From NCBI GenBank assembly GCA_900317935.1, contig ONIU01000001.1, positions 29,477 to 93,476 on the forward strand: a stretch of 64,000 nucleotides of DNA. The letters run 5' to 3'. Positions 9,590 to 18,302 of the stretch are shown in pieces (positions within the stretch are counted from its first letter, which is position 1; each line of letters starts with the position of its first letter). Below the pieces are notes generated by a model that did no database searches, was not told the origin of the DNA, and worked only from the letters and a program-made list of their open reading frames with translations. A program made the translations under genes and the position numbers. The stretch comes from an uncultured bacterium. Lineage in GTDB: Bacteria > Muiribacteriota > Ozemobacteria > Ozemobacterales > Ozemobacteraceae.

Positions 9590-10851
9590 TTAGAAATCTC
9601 CCTCTGTTTCTTTATTAAGAAATCCACAACATTCTTTGCTCCATTATTCTGTTCTTGCCAAATTTCATTTTTTATCTTAATAATATCGCTAGAAAAATCC
9701 TTGGATACAGCTAAAGAATTAATCATTTCTTCTATGTTGTCTATATTATCAAGAGTTAATTCTTTACCCAGCTTATCTAAAATACTGTCTCTATAGGTTT
9801 TACCAGAATCTAAATCACTTAAATCATATATTTCTCTATTATAAGAGCTAAGAGAATAAATACATGGCTTATTGAAAAGAAATAGAAATTCATAAATAAT
9901 ACTTGAAAAATCAGTTATCAAAATGTCAGCAGAAGCCATAGCTAGCAGATTGTTGTTTGATAAATCCCATTGAATATTGTCATATTTTGCGAATTGATTT
10001 TGTAATTTTTCTATAAGCTTTTTTTCAGATATTAAACTCTGAGGGTGTGGTCTAACTATAGTTATAAAATTTGTCTTAGCAAGTTTTTCAATAAGTTTAT
10101 CTCCATAATTAGCTAATATAGCACTGTTTCCCCATGAAGGAGCTAGCAAAACTGTAGTTTTTTCTGATTTTTTTACTGCCTTGGGTAAAGATTTAGCCAT
10201 GGAATCCATAAAAGGAGAACCAATTACAACTAGTTCTTTTGGGGGAAGGTTTCTTTTCTTTTCCAATTCTCTTATATAATCTTTTGATTTATCAAAATTT
10301 AAAAGTACTGAGTCATAGTAATCCAATCCAAATAATCTATAAGTTGTTCCTTCGTCAAGACAATGAAAAATATGAGAATAATGCTTAACTAGTTTTGATC
10401 TTTTTAAATGAAAAACATCTAATCCAGGAGTTGTCATTAGGCAAACATCGGCAGACATAAATGCCAGTTTTGAATAGGCTTTATAACCTTGGCCTATATT
10501 TTCTACTTTAACGAATTTATAATCTCTTTGTAAGAAAGGGTCATCTTCTGTAGATACATATACCATAACAGGGCATTGCCTGTTCTCGAATTCATTTATA
10601 ATATCATTAAAAACATGGTAATATCTTTTGTCTTCTGTATAGATTACAATCGGATTGACGTTCTTTGCTGAAGCCTTATCTTTAAAAAAGTATAATTTAA
10701 ATTTTTCCCATAAAGAAAATACAATAAAGAAGAAAACACTGCATATTCCCAATACAATTGAAAAAAGCATTGTTCCTGTTCCTGGATCAACATAAGCATA
10801 TACTGGTTTTGCCAAGAAAAACAAAAATATAATTAATACTATAATTTTCAT
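9580..10851 (-). CDS. CDP-glycerol glycerophosphotransferase-like protein (TagB/TagF family) with N-terminal membrane anchor
   Basis: 423 residues. A signal-anchor helix (1-19) is followed by YVDPGTGTMLF and a second hydrophobic helix up to about residue 55, then a GT-B-like domain. The C-terminal half carries the marks of the CDP-glycerol:poly(glycerophosphate) glycerophosphotransferase family: VIGSPFMD, LLAPSWG, TIVRPHPQS, and ASADILITDFSSIIYEFLF. Such enzymes move a phospho-alcohol from a CDP-linked donor onto a glycan or lipid. Beside genes that can make CMP-2-aminoethylphosphonate, a nucleotide-activated phosphonate is an attractive alternative donor, but that is inference. It overlaps the downstream YidC-phosphotransferase gene by 10 bases and follows the decarboxylase gene after 12 bases, so it is in the operon. 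Confidence 0.75.
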   Translation of the reverse strand: MKIIVLIIFLFFLAKPVYAYVDPGTGTMLFSIVLGICSVFFFIVFSLWEKFKLYFFKDKASAKNVNPIVIYTEDKRYYHVFNDIINEFENRQCPVMVYVSTEDDPFLQRDYKFVKVENIGQGYKAYSKLAFMSADVCLMTTPGLDVFHLKRSKLVKHYSHIFHCLDEGTTYRLFGLDYYDSVLLNFDKSKDYIRELEKKRNLPPKELVVIGSPFMDSMAKSLPKAVKKSEKTTVLLAPSWGNSAILANYGDKLIEKLAKTNFITIVRPHPQSLISEKKLIEKLQNQFAKYDNIQWDLSNNNLLAMASADILITDFSSIIYEFLFLFNKPCIYSLSSYNREIYDLSDLDSGKTYRDSILDKLGKELTLDNIDNIEEMINSLAVSKDFSSDIIKIKNEIWQEQNNGAKNVVDFLIKKQREISNCQ

Positions 10852-10863
10852 AATATTTTTCTC

Positions 10864-11979
10864 TCAAATAAATAACTTCATAAACTGATTCTTATTTTCT
10901 AACGGACTTTTAGTTGGTCTGCCTAAATCTATTCTAGAACCTAACTGGCATTTAATTTCTATAAAAGATAACTCTCTATTGTTTTTTGCGTAATTTAATT
11001 CTTTGTTTAGTTCTTCATAATTGTTAACTATAGTAGCATATTTGTATCCACAAGCTAACGCGATATTTTTAAAATCAATATGTTCTGCAACAGTAGGCAT
11101 CCCACCGACGGTTTCATGAGCATAGTTATTGATCATAATATGAATGAAGTTATCTGGTTTATTTTGTCCAATAACAGCCATTGCTCCCATATGCATTAAA
11201 ATAGAACCATCACCATCAATACACCAAACTCTAGTATCGGGTTTATTTATAGCTATTCCAAGAGCTATGGATGAGCAATGCCCCATAGAGCCAACTGTTA
11301 AAAAGTCATATTTATGGCTTTGTTTTTTTTGTTCCCTGATTTCGAAAAGTTCTCGACTGGCTTTACCTGTGGTTGAAACAATTAAATCATTTTTTGCAGA
11401 ATCAACAATCTGTCTAATGGCTTCTTCTCTAGTTATAGTGTTATTGTTTTTATAAACGATATTTTTACTATAAGTTAAAGCCCCTTTTTTTACAACAAAA
11501 GCGACGGATTTACCTTGTTCTAAGTTTGTTTTGAATTTTATCATCTGATTTAAAAGATCTTCTTCAGTCGTTTCCGGGGTTAACACATAATAGTCTATAT
11601 CTATATCATCAAGAAGTTTTAAAGTTATTTTGCCTTGAAAAAAATGTTGAGGCTCATCATGAACATTAGGTTCACCACGCCAACCTATAATAAATATTTC
11701 AGGAATAGCATATACATCTTTGTTTAATAAAGATGCTACCGGATTAACTACATTACCTTCTCCACTATTCTGCATATAAACAACAGGAATTTTACCTGTA
11801 GCAAGATGGTAGCCTGCTGCTATTCCTACAGAATTCCCCTCATTAGCAGCAATAATATGATGATTCTTGTCAATGCCGTATTTATCAATTAAACAATTGC
11901 ATAGTGCTTTAAGTTGAGAATCTGGAACTCCAGTAAAAAAGTCCGATTCCAATATCTTTATGAATTTATCTGCTTCCAT
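10864..11979 (-). CDS. aepY: Phosphonopyruvate decarboxylase
   Basis: 371 residues, the usual length for the family. It is a thiamine-diphosphate enzyme that makes phosphonopyruvate formation irreversible by decarboxylating it to phosphonoacetaldehyde, the second step of 2-aminoethylphosphonate synthesis. Visible marks are FFTGVPDS near the N-terminus, the catalytic Glu in AANEGNSVGIAAGY (E47), and the cofactor-binding GDGSILMHMGAM (about residue 255) followed by NNYAHETVGGMPT. The start overlaps the end of the cytidylyltransferase gene by 14 bases. The PEP mutase gene lies two genes upstream, which fixes the assignment against sulfopyruvate decarboxylase or acetolactate synthase. Confidence 0.92.
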   Translation of the reverse strand: MEADKFIKILESDFFTGVPDSQLKALCNCLIDKYGIDKNHHIIAANEGNSVGIAAGYHLATGKIPVVYMQNSGEGNVVNPVASLLNKDVYAIPEIFIIGWRGEPNVHDEPQHFFQGKITLKLLDDIDIDYYVLTPETTEEDLLNQMIKFKTNLEQGKSVAFVVKKGALTYSKNIVYKNNNTITREEAIRQIVDSAKNDLIVSTTGKASRELFEIREQKKQSHKYDFLTVGSMGHCSSIALGIAINKPDTRVWCIDGDGSILMHMGAMAVIGQNKPDNFIHIMINNYAHETVGGMPTVAEHIDFKNIALACGYKYATIVNNYEELNKELNYAKNNRELSFIEIKCQLGSRIDLGRPTKSPLENKNQFMKLFI

Positions 11980-12673
11980 TGTTAACTTCTTGATTAACCT
12001 TATTTAGTTCTTCTACTGTATCTATTTCAATAATCTGTTTATCATAAACAGGAAAAATCTTCAACTTCAACTTGTCTAGATTCATATTAACAACATCATC
12101 CCAGAACATAGATTCATATCCTGGTTGTCCATAAGCTTTATCTATAGCCTTAGCTAGAATAGTTGCATCTTTTTGGGTAAAATAAGATATACCGACCATA
12201 TTATATTTGTCACTCCCTATTTTACCAACTCTTTTAATATAGCCAGAATCATTTAACTCAAACAACCAATCATCAGAATAGCCTTTTACCATTTTCCCAT
12301 AATAACAAGAGTCGTTTAATTCCTGTTTTAAAATTCTTGAATCTGAAAGATATAAATCTGATTCACAAATATAACAATCATCCTTTTCTAAATATTCTTT
12401 TGCATAATAAATAGAAGAAATGTTGTTAACTGATTTGAAATCAGGATTATAAACCAAGTAAAGATTCTTATATTTGTTAGTTAAATAATTAAACTGTTCA
12501 GCCAAATATCCAACAACAACATATATGTTATCAATCCTACGTTCTTCCAAAGCATCTATAATGCTTTCTATCATAGGTTTATTGCCAACTTTTATTAAAG
12601 GCTTAGGTGTTTTTTCTGTTAATGGGTGCATTCTAACACCTAAACCTGAAGCCATTAAAATTGCAATTGTCAT
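11966..12673 (-). CDS. pntC: CTP:2-aminoethylphosphonate cytidylyltransferase-like (PntC/LicC-type nucleotidyltransferase)
   Basis: 235 residues. The N-terminal nucleotide-binding loop MASGLGVRMHPLTEKTPKPL is that of sugar-phosphate/choline-phosphate nucleotidyltransferases. The rest follows the LicC pattern: NNISSIYYAKEYL, CESDLYLS, YSDDWLFEL, VGISYFT, MFWDDVV and a final IIEIDTVEEL. LicC proteins make CDP-choline; the relative PntC makes CMP-AEP. Position between the PEP mutase and decarboxylase genes (17-base gap and 14-base overlap) argues for AEP activation here. It is not fused to a transaminase, unlike some described PntC proteins. The substrate assignment is contextual. Confidence 0.78.
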   Translation of the reverse strand: MTIAILMASGLGVRMHPLTEKTPKPLIKVGNKPMIESIIDALEERRIDNIYVVVGYLAEQFNYLTNKYKNLYLVYNPDFKSVNNISSIYYAKEYLEKDDCYICESDLYLSDSRILKQELNDSCYYGKMVKGYSDDWLFELNDSGYIKRVGKIGSDKYNMVGISYFTQKDATILAKAIDKAYGQPGYESMFWDDVVNMNLDKLKLKIFPVYDKQIIEIDTVEELNKVNQEVNNGSR

Positions 12674-12690
12674 TTTTTTACTCTCTGTTT

Positions 12691-13986
12691 TTATATTTTG
12701 TCTATTAAAGTAATTATATCTTTTATTGGCATTAGTCTATTGTCAACTTCTTTGGCTCTGTGATATTTCAGAATATCTTTTGCCACACTTTCCATTGCAG
12801 GAAATGCTGCTCTTGTCAGTTGATTAGCATATATAACTATATTTACCCCATGTTCATGCAATTCTTTTTCTGTAATGGTATTAAACGAAGTTGGAACAAC
12901 CACAATAGGTGTCTTTTTATTATCTTTTCTAAATAAGTCACAAAAATTCAATATTTCAGAAGGGTCTTTTTTTCTACTATGAATCATTATTCCATCCGCA
13001 CCAGCTTTTACAAAAGCATGGGCTCTTTTAAGAGCATCTTCCATACCTTGCTCAAGAATTAGTGATTCTATTCGTGCAATAATCATAAAATCATCTGATA
13101 ATTGAACTTTCTTACCTCCTTTAATCTTTTCGCAAAAATGTTCAATTGTGTCTTGAGTTTGTTCAACATCTGTTCCAAATAAAGAATTTTTTTTCAAACC
13201 TACTTTATCTTCAATTATAACAGCAGAAACCCCTATTCTTTCTAGGGTTCTAACAGTATAAACAAAATGTTCGACTAATCCACCAGTATCACAATCAAAA
13301 ATAATTGGTTTTGTCGTAACTTCCATCACTTCGGATATTGTATTTATTCTAGAAGTTAAATCAACCAATTCAATATCGGGTTTCCCTTTTGCTGTAGAAT
13401 CACATAGAGAAGAAATCCACATAGCATCAAATTGATCGAATTCTCCATTATTTTCTATTACAGTTTTTTCTGCTATAAGACCAGTTAAACCACTATGAAC
13501 TTCAATAGCTTTTACCAAACCACGAATTTTTAATAACTGTCTTAATGCCTTTCTTCTATATTCAGGCATTGCACGTTTTTCTCTAATTTTATTATCTATT
13601 AGTTTTGTTTTTTCACTATAGGTATAAGGAACTTCAATAAGTTCCCCACCAAATTGCTTCAATAAACCTATAACATTATTCCTTATAGCTTGTTCAGCAC
13701 CAGTTTTCCAGTTATCTCCATGAATTATATAATCAGGCTTTATATTTTGAAAAACTTCATCATACATTATGTTATTTTGAACAACAACTTCATCAACATC
13801 TTCTAAATTTTGAACAAGTTTTATTCTTTCCTCAAAAGTTATTGTGGGAAATTTATTATAACGAATCATTGCTCTGTCAGATAAAACGCCAACTATAACT
13901 TTCCCATATTTTTTTGCATGATTAATAATGTTTAAATGACCGTCATGTATAACATCAGTACAAAAACAAGCATAAACTGTTTTCAT
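12691..13986 (-). CDS. aepX: Phosphoenolpyruvate mutase with N-terminal cytidylyltransferase domain
   Basis: 431 residues, a two-domain protein. Residues 1-135 are a TagD/ECT-like cytidylyltransferase domain: VYACFCTDVIHDGHLNII with the HxGH motif (H14, H17), then RYNKFPTITFEER and IIHGDNWKTG. Residues 150-431 are PEP mutase, which rearranges PEP to phosphonopyruvate, the entry step of phosphonate synthesis. Diagnostic marks are WISSLCDSTAKGKPD (about 190-204), IFDCDTGG, and EDKVGLKKNSLFG (about 257-269), the signature separating mutase from isocitrate-lyase relatives. The fusion is known in other bacteria. The start overlaps the end of the transaminase gene by 4 bases. The substrate of the fused domain is unproven. 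Confidence 0.93.
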   Translation of the reverse strand: MKTVYACFCTDVIHDGHLNIINHAKKYGKVIVGVLSDRAMIRYNKFPTITFEERIKLVQNLEDVDEVVVQNNIMYDEVFQNIKPDYIIHGDNWKTGAEQAIRNNVIGLLKQFGGELIEVPYTYSEKTKLIDNKIREKRAMPEYRRKALRQLLKIRGLVKAIEVHSGLTGLIAEKTVIENNGEFDQFDAMWISSLCDSTAKGKPDIELVDLTSRINTISEVMEVTTKPIIFDCDTGGLVEHFVYTVRTLERIGVSAVIIEDKVGLKKNSLFGTDVEQTQDTIEHFCEKIKGGKKVQLSDDFMIIARIESLILEQGMEDALKRAHAFVKAGADGIMIHSRKKDPSEILNFCDLFRKDNKKTPIVVVPTSFNTITEKELHEHGVNIVIYANQLTRAAFPAMESVAKDILKYHRAKEVDNRLMPIKDIITLIDKI

Positions 13987-15128
13987 TTAGAGTTCTCCTT
14001 GTTATAACACACAGGGATAGTAATGTTATAAGTATTCAAAGCCTCTTTCAACACAATAAAGAAATTTTTAATATCATCTTCATCTATGGCTCCTAATGCG
14101 CAAAGCCTAAATGTATTAGTTGAAGATATTTTCCCTGGATATATTGTATATCCTCTTTCATAACAATAATCGTGTATTTTTTCAAAATTCCAGTTTTTAT
14201 CATCAGGATACAGAACAGAAACGACTAACCCTGTCTGTAATTCTCTTTTTATATAGTCTTTAAATCCTAATTCTTCCAAACCTTTATGAATAGCATTAAA
14301 TACTCTTGTATGTCTCTGCCATTTAGCTACTTCACCTTCTTTAAAATATTCTTTCAATCCTTGTATAGCAGCATAAACAGTTTGAACTGGTGGCGTAAAA
14401 TGCATTTGACCAGTCTTTTCAAAATAATCATATTGTAAATATAGGTTACAATAATATGAACGTTTAGGATAGTTTCTAGATTGCTTAATAATTTCTTCTT
14501 TACCAATAATAAAAGATAAACCAGCCATAGCTTGTATGCCTTTTTGGGCAGATGCCATGCAAAAATCTATATTATCTTTTTCAACATCTATTGGTCTCAT
14601 TGCAAGAGTAGAAGTAGTATCTACTATAAAAGTACATCTATATTGGTGTGCTAAAGCCCCAATTTCTCTAATGGGATTCAAAATACCAGTTCCTGTTTCA
14701 TTATGAGTAGTATAAACCAATTCAATATCTGGATTATTTTTTAAAGTATCTTCAACCAATTTCAAATCAGGAATCTCGTTGAGTGGAAATTGCAAATTAA
14801 TATGTGGCAATCCATAATATTCACATATTTCAACTGCACGAGAACTATATGCTCCATTATTAATTACCAATACTTTCTTGTTTTCGGGTAATAGAGAATT
14901 TAAACAGACATCAATGTTTAATGTTCCAGAACCACAAAAGAGTACAGACGTATATTTTTTATGATCTGCATGAACAATTTTTAACAAACCCAGCCTTAAT
15001 TCCTTCATTAGATCAACAAATTCTTTTTCTCTAGGGCAAATATCTGGTATAAGCTGAGCAAATTTTACGCTATCAGTAGTGGTAGCAGGGCCGGGATTTA
15101 ATAAGATATTACGTTTAATATTTATCAT
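13983..15128 (-). CDS. phnW: 2-aminoethylphosphonate aminotransferase (AEP-forming)
   Basis: 381 residues from the start chosen here. The open frame extends upstream to 15170, but an ATG at 15128 has GAGGA 8 bases before it and avoids overlap with the upstream gene, and the protein then begins MINIKRNILLNPGPATT, the normal family N-terminus. It is a fold-type I PLP enzyme converting phosphonoacetaldehyde to 2-aminoethylphosphonate. Visible marks are FCGSGT, THNETGTGILNPI, the FIVDTTST cofactor Asp region, the SAQKGIQ Schiff-base lysine (about residue 193) and FRLCALGAI near the end. PhnW can also act catabolically, but location beside PEP mutase and decarboxylase genes indicates biosynthesis. 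Ends with a 4-base overlap with aepX. Confidence 0.9.
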   Translation of the reverse strand: MINIKRNILLNPGPATTTDSVKFAQLIPDICPREKEFVDLMKELRLGLLKIVHADHKKYTSVLFCGSGTLNIDVCLNSLLPENKKVLVINNGAYSSRAVEICEYYGLPHINLQFPLNEIPDLKLVEDTLKNNPDIELVYTTHNETGTGILNPIREIGALAHQYRCTFIVDTTSTLAMRPIDVEKDNIDFCMASAQKGIQAMAGLSFIIGKEEIIKQSRNYPKRSYYCNLYLQYDYFEKTGQMHFTPPVQTVYAAIQGLKEYFKEGEVAKWQRHTRVFNAIHKGLEELGFKDYIKRELQTGLVVSVLYPDDKNWNFEKIHDYCYERGYTIYPGKISSTNTFRLCALGAIDEDDIKNFFIVLKEALNTYNITIPVCYNKENSK

Positions 15129-15144
15129 ATTTCTTTCCTCAAAA

Positions 15145-16935
15145 CTACTCATTGATATAAAAGCCATCATTGATTGTGGAACTAAATAAAACTAAGTTTT
15201 TTTCGGGCTCAGGTGTTGCTGGTAAATCTGAATCCCAAGGTTGCTTTCCTTGAGCAGGAACCAGAAGTTTTAAGCCAGAATTTGTTACAAATGTTTTCAT
15301 CGGAAGTTTTTTCAATGTTATCATTCCGCAAAAACCAAATTCACCCATGGAATAGCTTATGCTGAAACACCAAATAAAAATCAATACAGAATAAAACATC
15401 ATGAATGTTTTTATTTTTTTGTTTATTTGTAATTTAGGGTAAGCTGCTTTTGTCATAAGAATACTTGTAACGAACAGCAATATAAACATTCCATTTGCAA
15501 ATCTGAAATCTGGAACAGTAATAAACCAAATAACGATAGAAAGAAATTCTATTATAAGTAAACTTAGCAGAATATAACTTTGGTTTAGCAATTCTTTATT
15601 TTTAAAATAAGTAGCAAGCCAAACAATAAAAAGGATAATTGAAGTAATAAACATGGTTAAAGATCCTGTTCCCCACATAAATTCTGTCATGGGGAAAACT
15701 ATGAGTAAAACAGCATCTTTAATATAATTTAATAAGTCTTTTTCAATAAAAAAACGATTAGTATCAATAAAATTCCATTTAAACCAAAATTCAAACCATT
15801 CGTTGTTTTTTACCATTGGTTCGTTTATATCAAAGCTTTGTCCGCAAGTTCTTGCAGAAGCATAAATAGAGTTTCTTTGATTAAGAGCTATTCTATCAGG
15901 AACTGTCCAGGCAAAATTAATTTTTCCAATAGAGGATGGATAAGCAAGATATCCCGTTTGGATATATCCTCTAATTATCCATATTGTGAAAAGGATTACT
16001 ATAAAAACAAAAGATCGTTGAATAATCTTTTTTTCAAATTGTTCAAAAGTAAATTTTTTAGTAAACAAGAAGGTAGTAATTCCAAAGCCTAATGCGAGAA
16101 TAGCATTGCTTAATTTTATACATACCATAAAAGCAGATAAAACAGCAGCAAAGGCAATGTAACTGCTTCTTTCTTTTGAATTGCTATTATAAAAAAATAC
16201 TTCAAGCAAATATTTGAAAACAACGATTTGAATTAACGTTGACGCTATATCAGGAGTGGGGTTATTTATCCAGTAGTAAGGCATCGGAATAAAGAAAAAT
16301 AAGCAAAGCAAAAGTAAATCAATAAATGTTCCGCCTAGAATCATTCCTACAGCATATATTGCGTATAAAAATCCATTTGCTGCATGAAAAGCATAATCAT
16401 TAAGAAAAGGATGAAAATTTAAAGAAGCTGCATACAAGAAATATAATTGATTAAAACCAAGTCTATCATGTAAATTTCCTATTCCTTTGACAATGTGACA
16501 TTCATTTGCCCATCTGATAGAATTTAAATGATAATAACCAGTGTCAAAATTAAGTGGAAGCTGGATAGATACTGCAGATGCAGCAAATATTGTAAAAATA
16601 ATAGCGGTTAGTTTTAACCAGCCAATAGACTTTAAAAAATATGGCAGTTTTATACTGTATTTAATAAGAAAGAATATTATTGCTGGAATGAAAAAAACTA
16701 TGCTTGCTGTTAAATTTATGGGTAAAAATAAATGGTAAATAGAGAAAAAGAATATTGAAAAAGTCCAGCCTAACCAAATATTTTTGATTAAACCTTTATT
16801 CCCAGAAATATTTATATTTAGTATTTTAGAAAAGAAACGTCCCCATGAAAAATAAGAGATTGCTAGTAAAAACCAAGCAAGTATCATTAGTAAAGAATCT
16901 CTACAAAAGGTAAATACATCAAAAGGCAAGTTCAT
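15145..16935 (-). CDS. Multi-pass GT-C-like membrane protein (LIC_10190-like), paralogue of the 2162-3961 gene
   Basis: 596 residues with about twelve predicted helices and the same landmarks as the gene at the operon end: WGRFFSKIL, FDTGYYHLNSIRWANE, GFNQLYFLYAASLNFHPFL, FFIPMPYYWI, GYIQTGYLAYPSSIGK and a periplasmic C-terminal tail. The D-x-x-YHL loop is the likely catalytic or donor-binding region of a GT-C type transferase. It overlaps pseF by 4 bases and is 16 bases upstream of the transaminase gene, so it is second in the operon. Two members in one operon suggest two different sugar acceptors or donors. Assigned by topology and paralogy only. Confidence 0.6.
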   Translation of the reverse strand: MNLPFDVFTFCRDSLLMILAWFLLAISYFSWGRFFSKILNINISGNKGLIKNIWLGWTFSIFFFSIYHLFLPINLTASIVFFIPAIIFFLIKYSIKLPYFLKSIGWLKLTAIIFTIFAASAVSIQLPLNFDTGYYHLNSIRWANECHIVKGIGNLHDRLGFNQLYFLYAASLNFHPFLNDYAFHAANGFLYAIYAVGMILGGTFIDLLLLCLFFFIPMPYYWINNPTPDIASTLIQIVVFKYLLEVFFYNSNSKERSSYIAFAAVLSAFMVCIKLSNAILALGFGITTFLFTKKFTFEQFEKKIIQRSFVFIVILFTIWIIRGYIQTGYLAYPSSIGKINFAWTVPDRIALNQRNSIYASARTCGQSFDINEPMVKNNEWFEFWFKWNFIDTNRFFIEKDLLNYIKDAVLLIVFPMTEFMWGTGSLTMFITSIILFIVWLATYFKNKELLNQSYILLSLLIIEFLSIVIWFITVPDFRFANGMFILLFVTSILMTKAAYPKLQINKKIKTFMMFYSVLIFIWCFSISYSMGEFGFCGMITLKKLPMKTFVTNSGLKLLVPAQGKQPWDSDLPATPEPEKNLVLFSSTINDGFYINE

Positions 16936-17651
16936 ATTTTATCCTTATTTCTATTTTTTTGCTCTTTAACCGTCATTTTATACTTCATTTCTGCTATAGA
17001 CCAGTCTTCTTCTGTGTCTATATCTTGGACTTGGGTTTCTGGAATGACAATAGGACTTGCTTTCATTTTAAGAAGTTCCATATCTGGCTTGATGGCAGAA
17101 ACTTTGAACCAGTAAAACTGACCTGCATCGTGGAAGCAAGAGCGCAAATCCTGAGAGCGGCTTCTGGAATGTTCTGGATAAAGCATGGAGAGTTTACCTT
17201 CAGAATCAATTTCTAGAGCTCTTTGAATAGGGTAAGAGTATTTTACTACAGGAATTGCGGCTTCTGTTGAGGTTTCTAGCATTTTATCAAGGCCAGATTT
17301 CAGGCTTTCTACAGTAATAAATGGAGCCGTAGGGTATATGCAACAAGCATAATCAAATATAATTCCACGTTTTTTATATTCATTTAAAACTTCTATAATC
17401 ACATCTGTTGTTGTTGCTGTATCGTTTGAGGTTTCAACACTTCTTTTAAAAGGAACTTTTGCTCCATATTTCCTGGCAATTTCAGCTATTTCATCATCGT
17501 CAGTAGATACCATCACTTCATCAAATACATTGCTTTTGATGGCTGATTCAATGGAATAAGCTATTATAGGTTTCCCTAGAAAATTACGAATATTCTTTCT
17601 AGGGATACGTTTAGAACCACCGCGAGCGGTTATTATAGCCAAACATTTCAT
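16932..17651 (-). CDS. pseF: Pseudaminic acid cytidylyltransferase (CMP-sugar synthetase)
   Basis: 239 residues. It activates a nonulosonic acid with CTP. The N-terminal loop AIITARGGSKRIPRKN is that of CMP-sugar synthetases. YPTAPFITVESL, SRSQDLRSCFHDAGQFYWF and VQDIDTEEDW follow the PseF pattern (the HDAGQFYW block separates it from NeuA). It is the first gene of the phosphonate operon; the matching synthase pseI is 11 kb away at 28532, and a Maf-type transferase lies at 23981. Other pathway genes (pseB, pseC, pseH, pseG) are not in the window. The position suggests the phosphonate is attached to, or co-regulated with, a pseudaminic-acid-containing glycan. Confidence 0.85.
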   Translation of the reverse strand: MKCLAIITARGGSKRIPRKNIRNFLGKPIIAYSIESAIKSNVFDEVMVSTDDDEIAEIARKYGAKVPFKRSVETSNDTATTTDVIIEVLNEYKKRGIIFDYACCIYPTAPFITVESLKSGLDKMLETSTEAAIPVVKYSYPIQRALEIDSEGKLSMLYPEHSRSRSQDLRSCFHDAGQFYWFKVSAIKPDMELLKMKASPIVIPETQVQDIDTEEDWSIAEMKYKMTVKEQKNRNKDKI

Positions 17652-17774
17652 AATGAATCCATAACCTTGAAAATATTTTTATAAGTATTAAAATATTATA
17701 TCACAGTTATATAATTAACAAAGAGATGTTATAATAGTTTATCTTATTAAAAGATATTAGAAGGAGTTTTTTAT
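17652..17774. promoter_or_regulatory. Divergent promoter region between the phosphonate operon and a small secreted-protein gene
   Basis: This AT-rich 123-base gap separates pseF (minus) from the gene at 17775 (plus). TATAAT at 17730-17735 is a plausible -10 for the plus gene, with AAGGAG about 8 bases before its ATG. TATAAT also reads on the minus strand at 17700-17695, about 44 bases before pseF. Neither has a good -35 hexamer at the right distance, so the promoters are tentative. Confidence 0.35.
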
Positions 17775-18293
17775 ATGGGAAAAAAATTATTCCATCTATT
17801 TATTTTGGCTTTTCTATTTGGTTTTATAATATTTACTGATAACACCCTGTTAGCTGGTGACGATGACGAAGATAATGGACAAATAGACATAGATGATGTT
17901 AGTTTATCTGGTGATGAAGCTGAAATGCTTGCGGACAAAGGGCAAATACGTGATTTAAAAGGCAGAATAAACGGATTAAAAACATTACGAATAACTATAG
18001 AAAATAATCAGAAAACAATGGGTGACGATATAATTGATAACACTAGTTTACTTAGCGATATTGATCGTTTGATATCTGACTTAGAAAATGCAGAAGAAGG
18101 AGAATTAACCCAAGGAGAATATTTTGCATTAGTAAGAGATCATGTAGATTTTCTTAAAAAGGTTGAAAATTGTGATACTGAAATGAAATTGGCAGAAGAA
18201 AGAGGAGAATTGAAAATAGTAAACGATGAAGAAGGAATAGATAATCAAACAATGTCAGTTCCTTTGAATTTTGATAATAATGATGAGGAATAA
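17775..18293 (+). CDS. Small acidic secreted protein of unknown function
   Basis: 172 residues. A clear signal peptide (MGKKLF then a hydrophobic core, likely cut after LLAG or LA) is followed by a very acidic start (GDDDEDNG) and a helical, probably coiled-coil body (about 55-150) rich in Glu, Asp, Leu and Lys. No cysteine pair, lipobox or recognisable domain is visible. The AAGGAG ribosome site at 17761-17766 supports the start. It is transcribed alone, divergently from the phosphonate operon and convergently with the DAHP synthase gene, whose stop is only 9 bases away. Function unknown; export to the periplasm is the only supported statement. Confidence 0.65.
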   Translation: MGKKLFHLFILAFLFGFIIFTDNTLLAGDDDEDNGQIDIDDVSLSGDEAEMLADKGQIRDLKGRINGLKTLRITIENNQKTMGDDIIDNTSLLSDIDRLISDLENAEEGELTQGEYFALVRDHVDFLKKVENCDTEMKLAEERGELKIVNDEEGIDNQTMSVPLNFDNNDEE

Positions 18294-18302
18294 ATAAAAT
18301 AT

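Noticed and set aside
15129..15170. Upstream start for the AEP transaminase
   Set aside because: It overlaps the preceding gene's end and lacks a ribosome site; GAGGA precedes the ATG at 15128.
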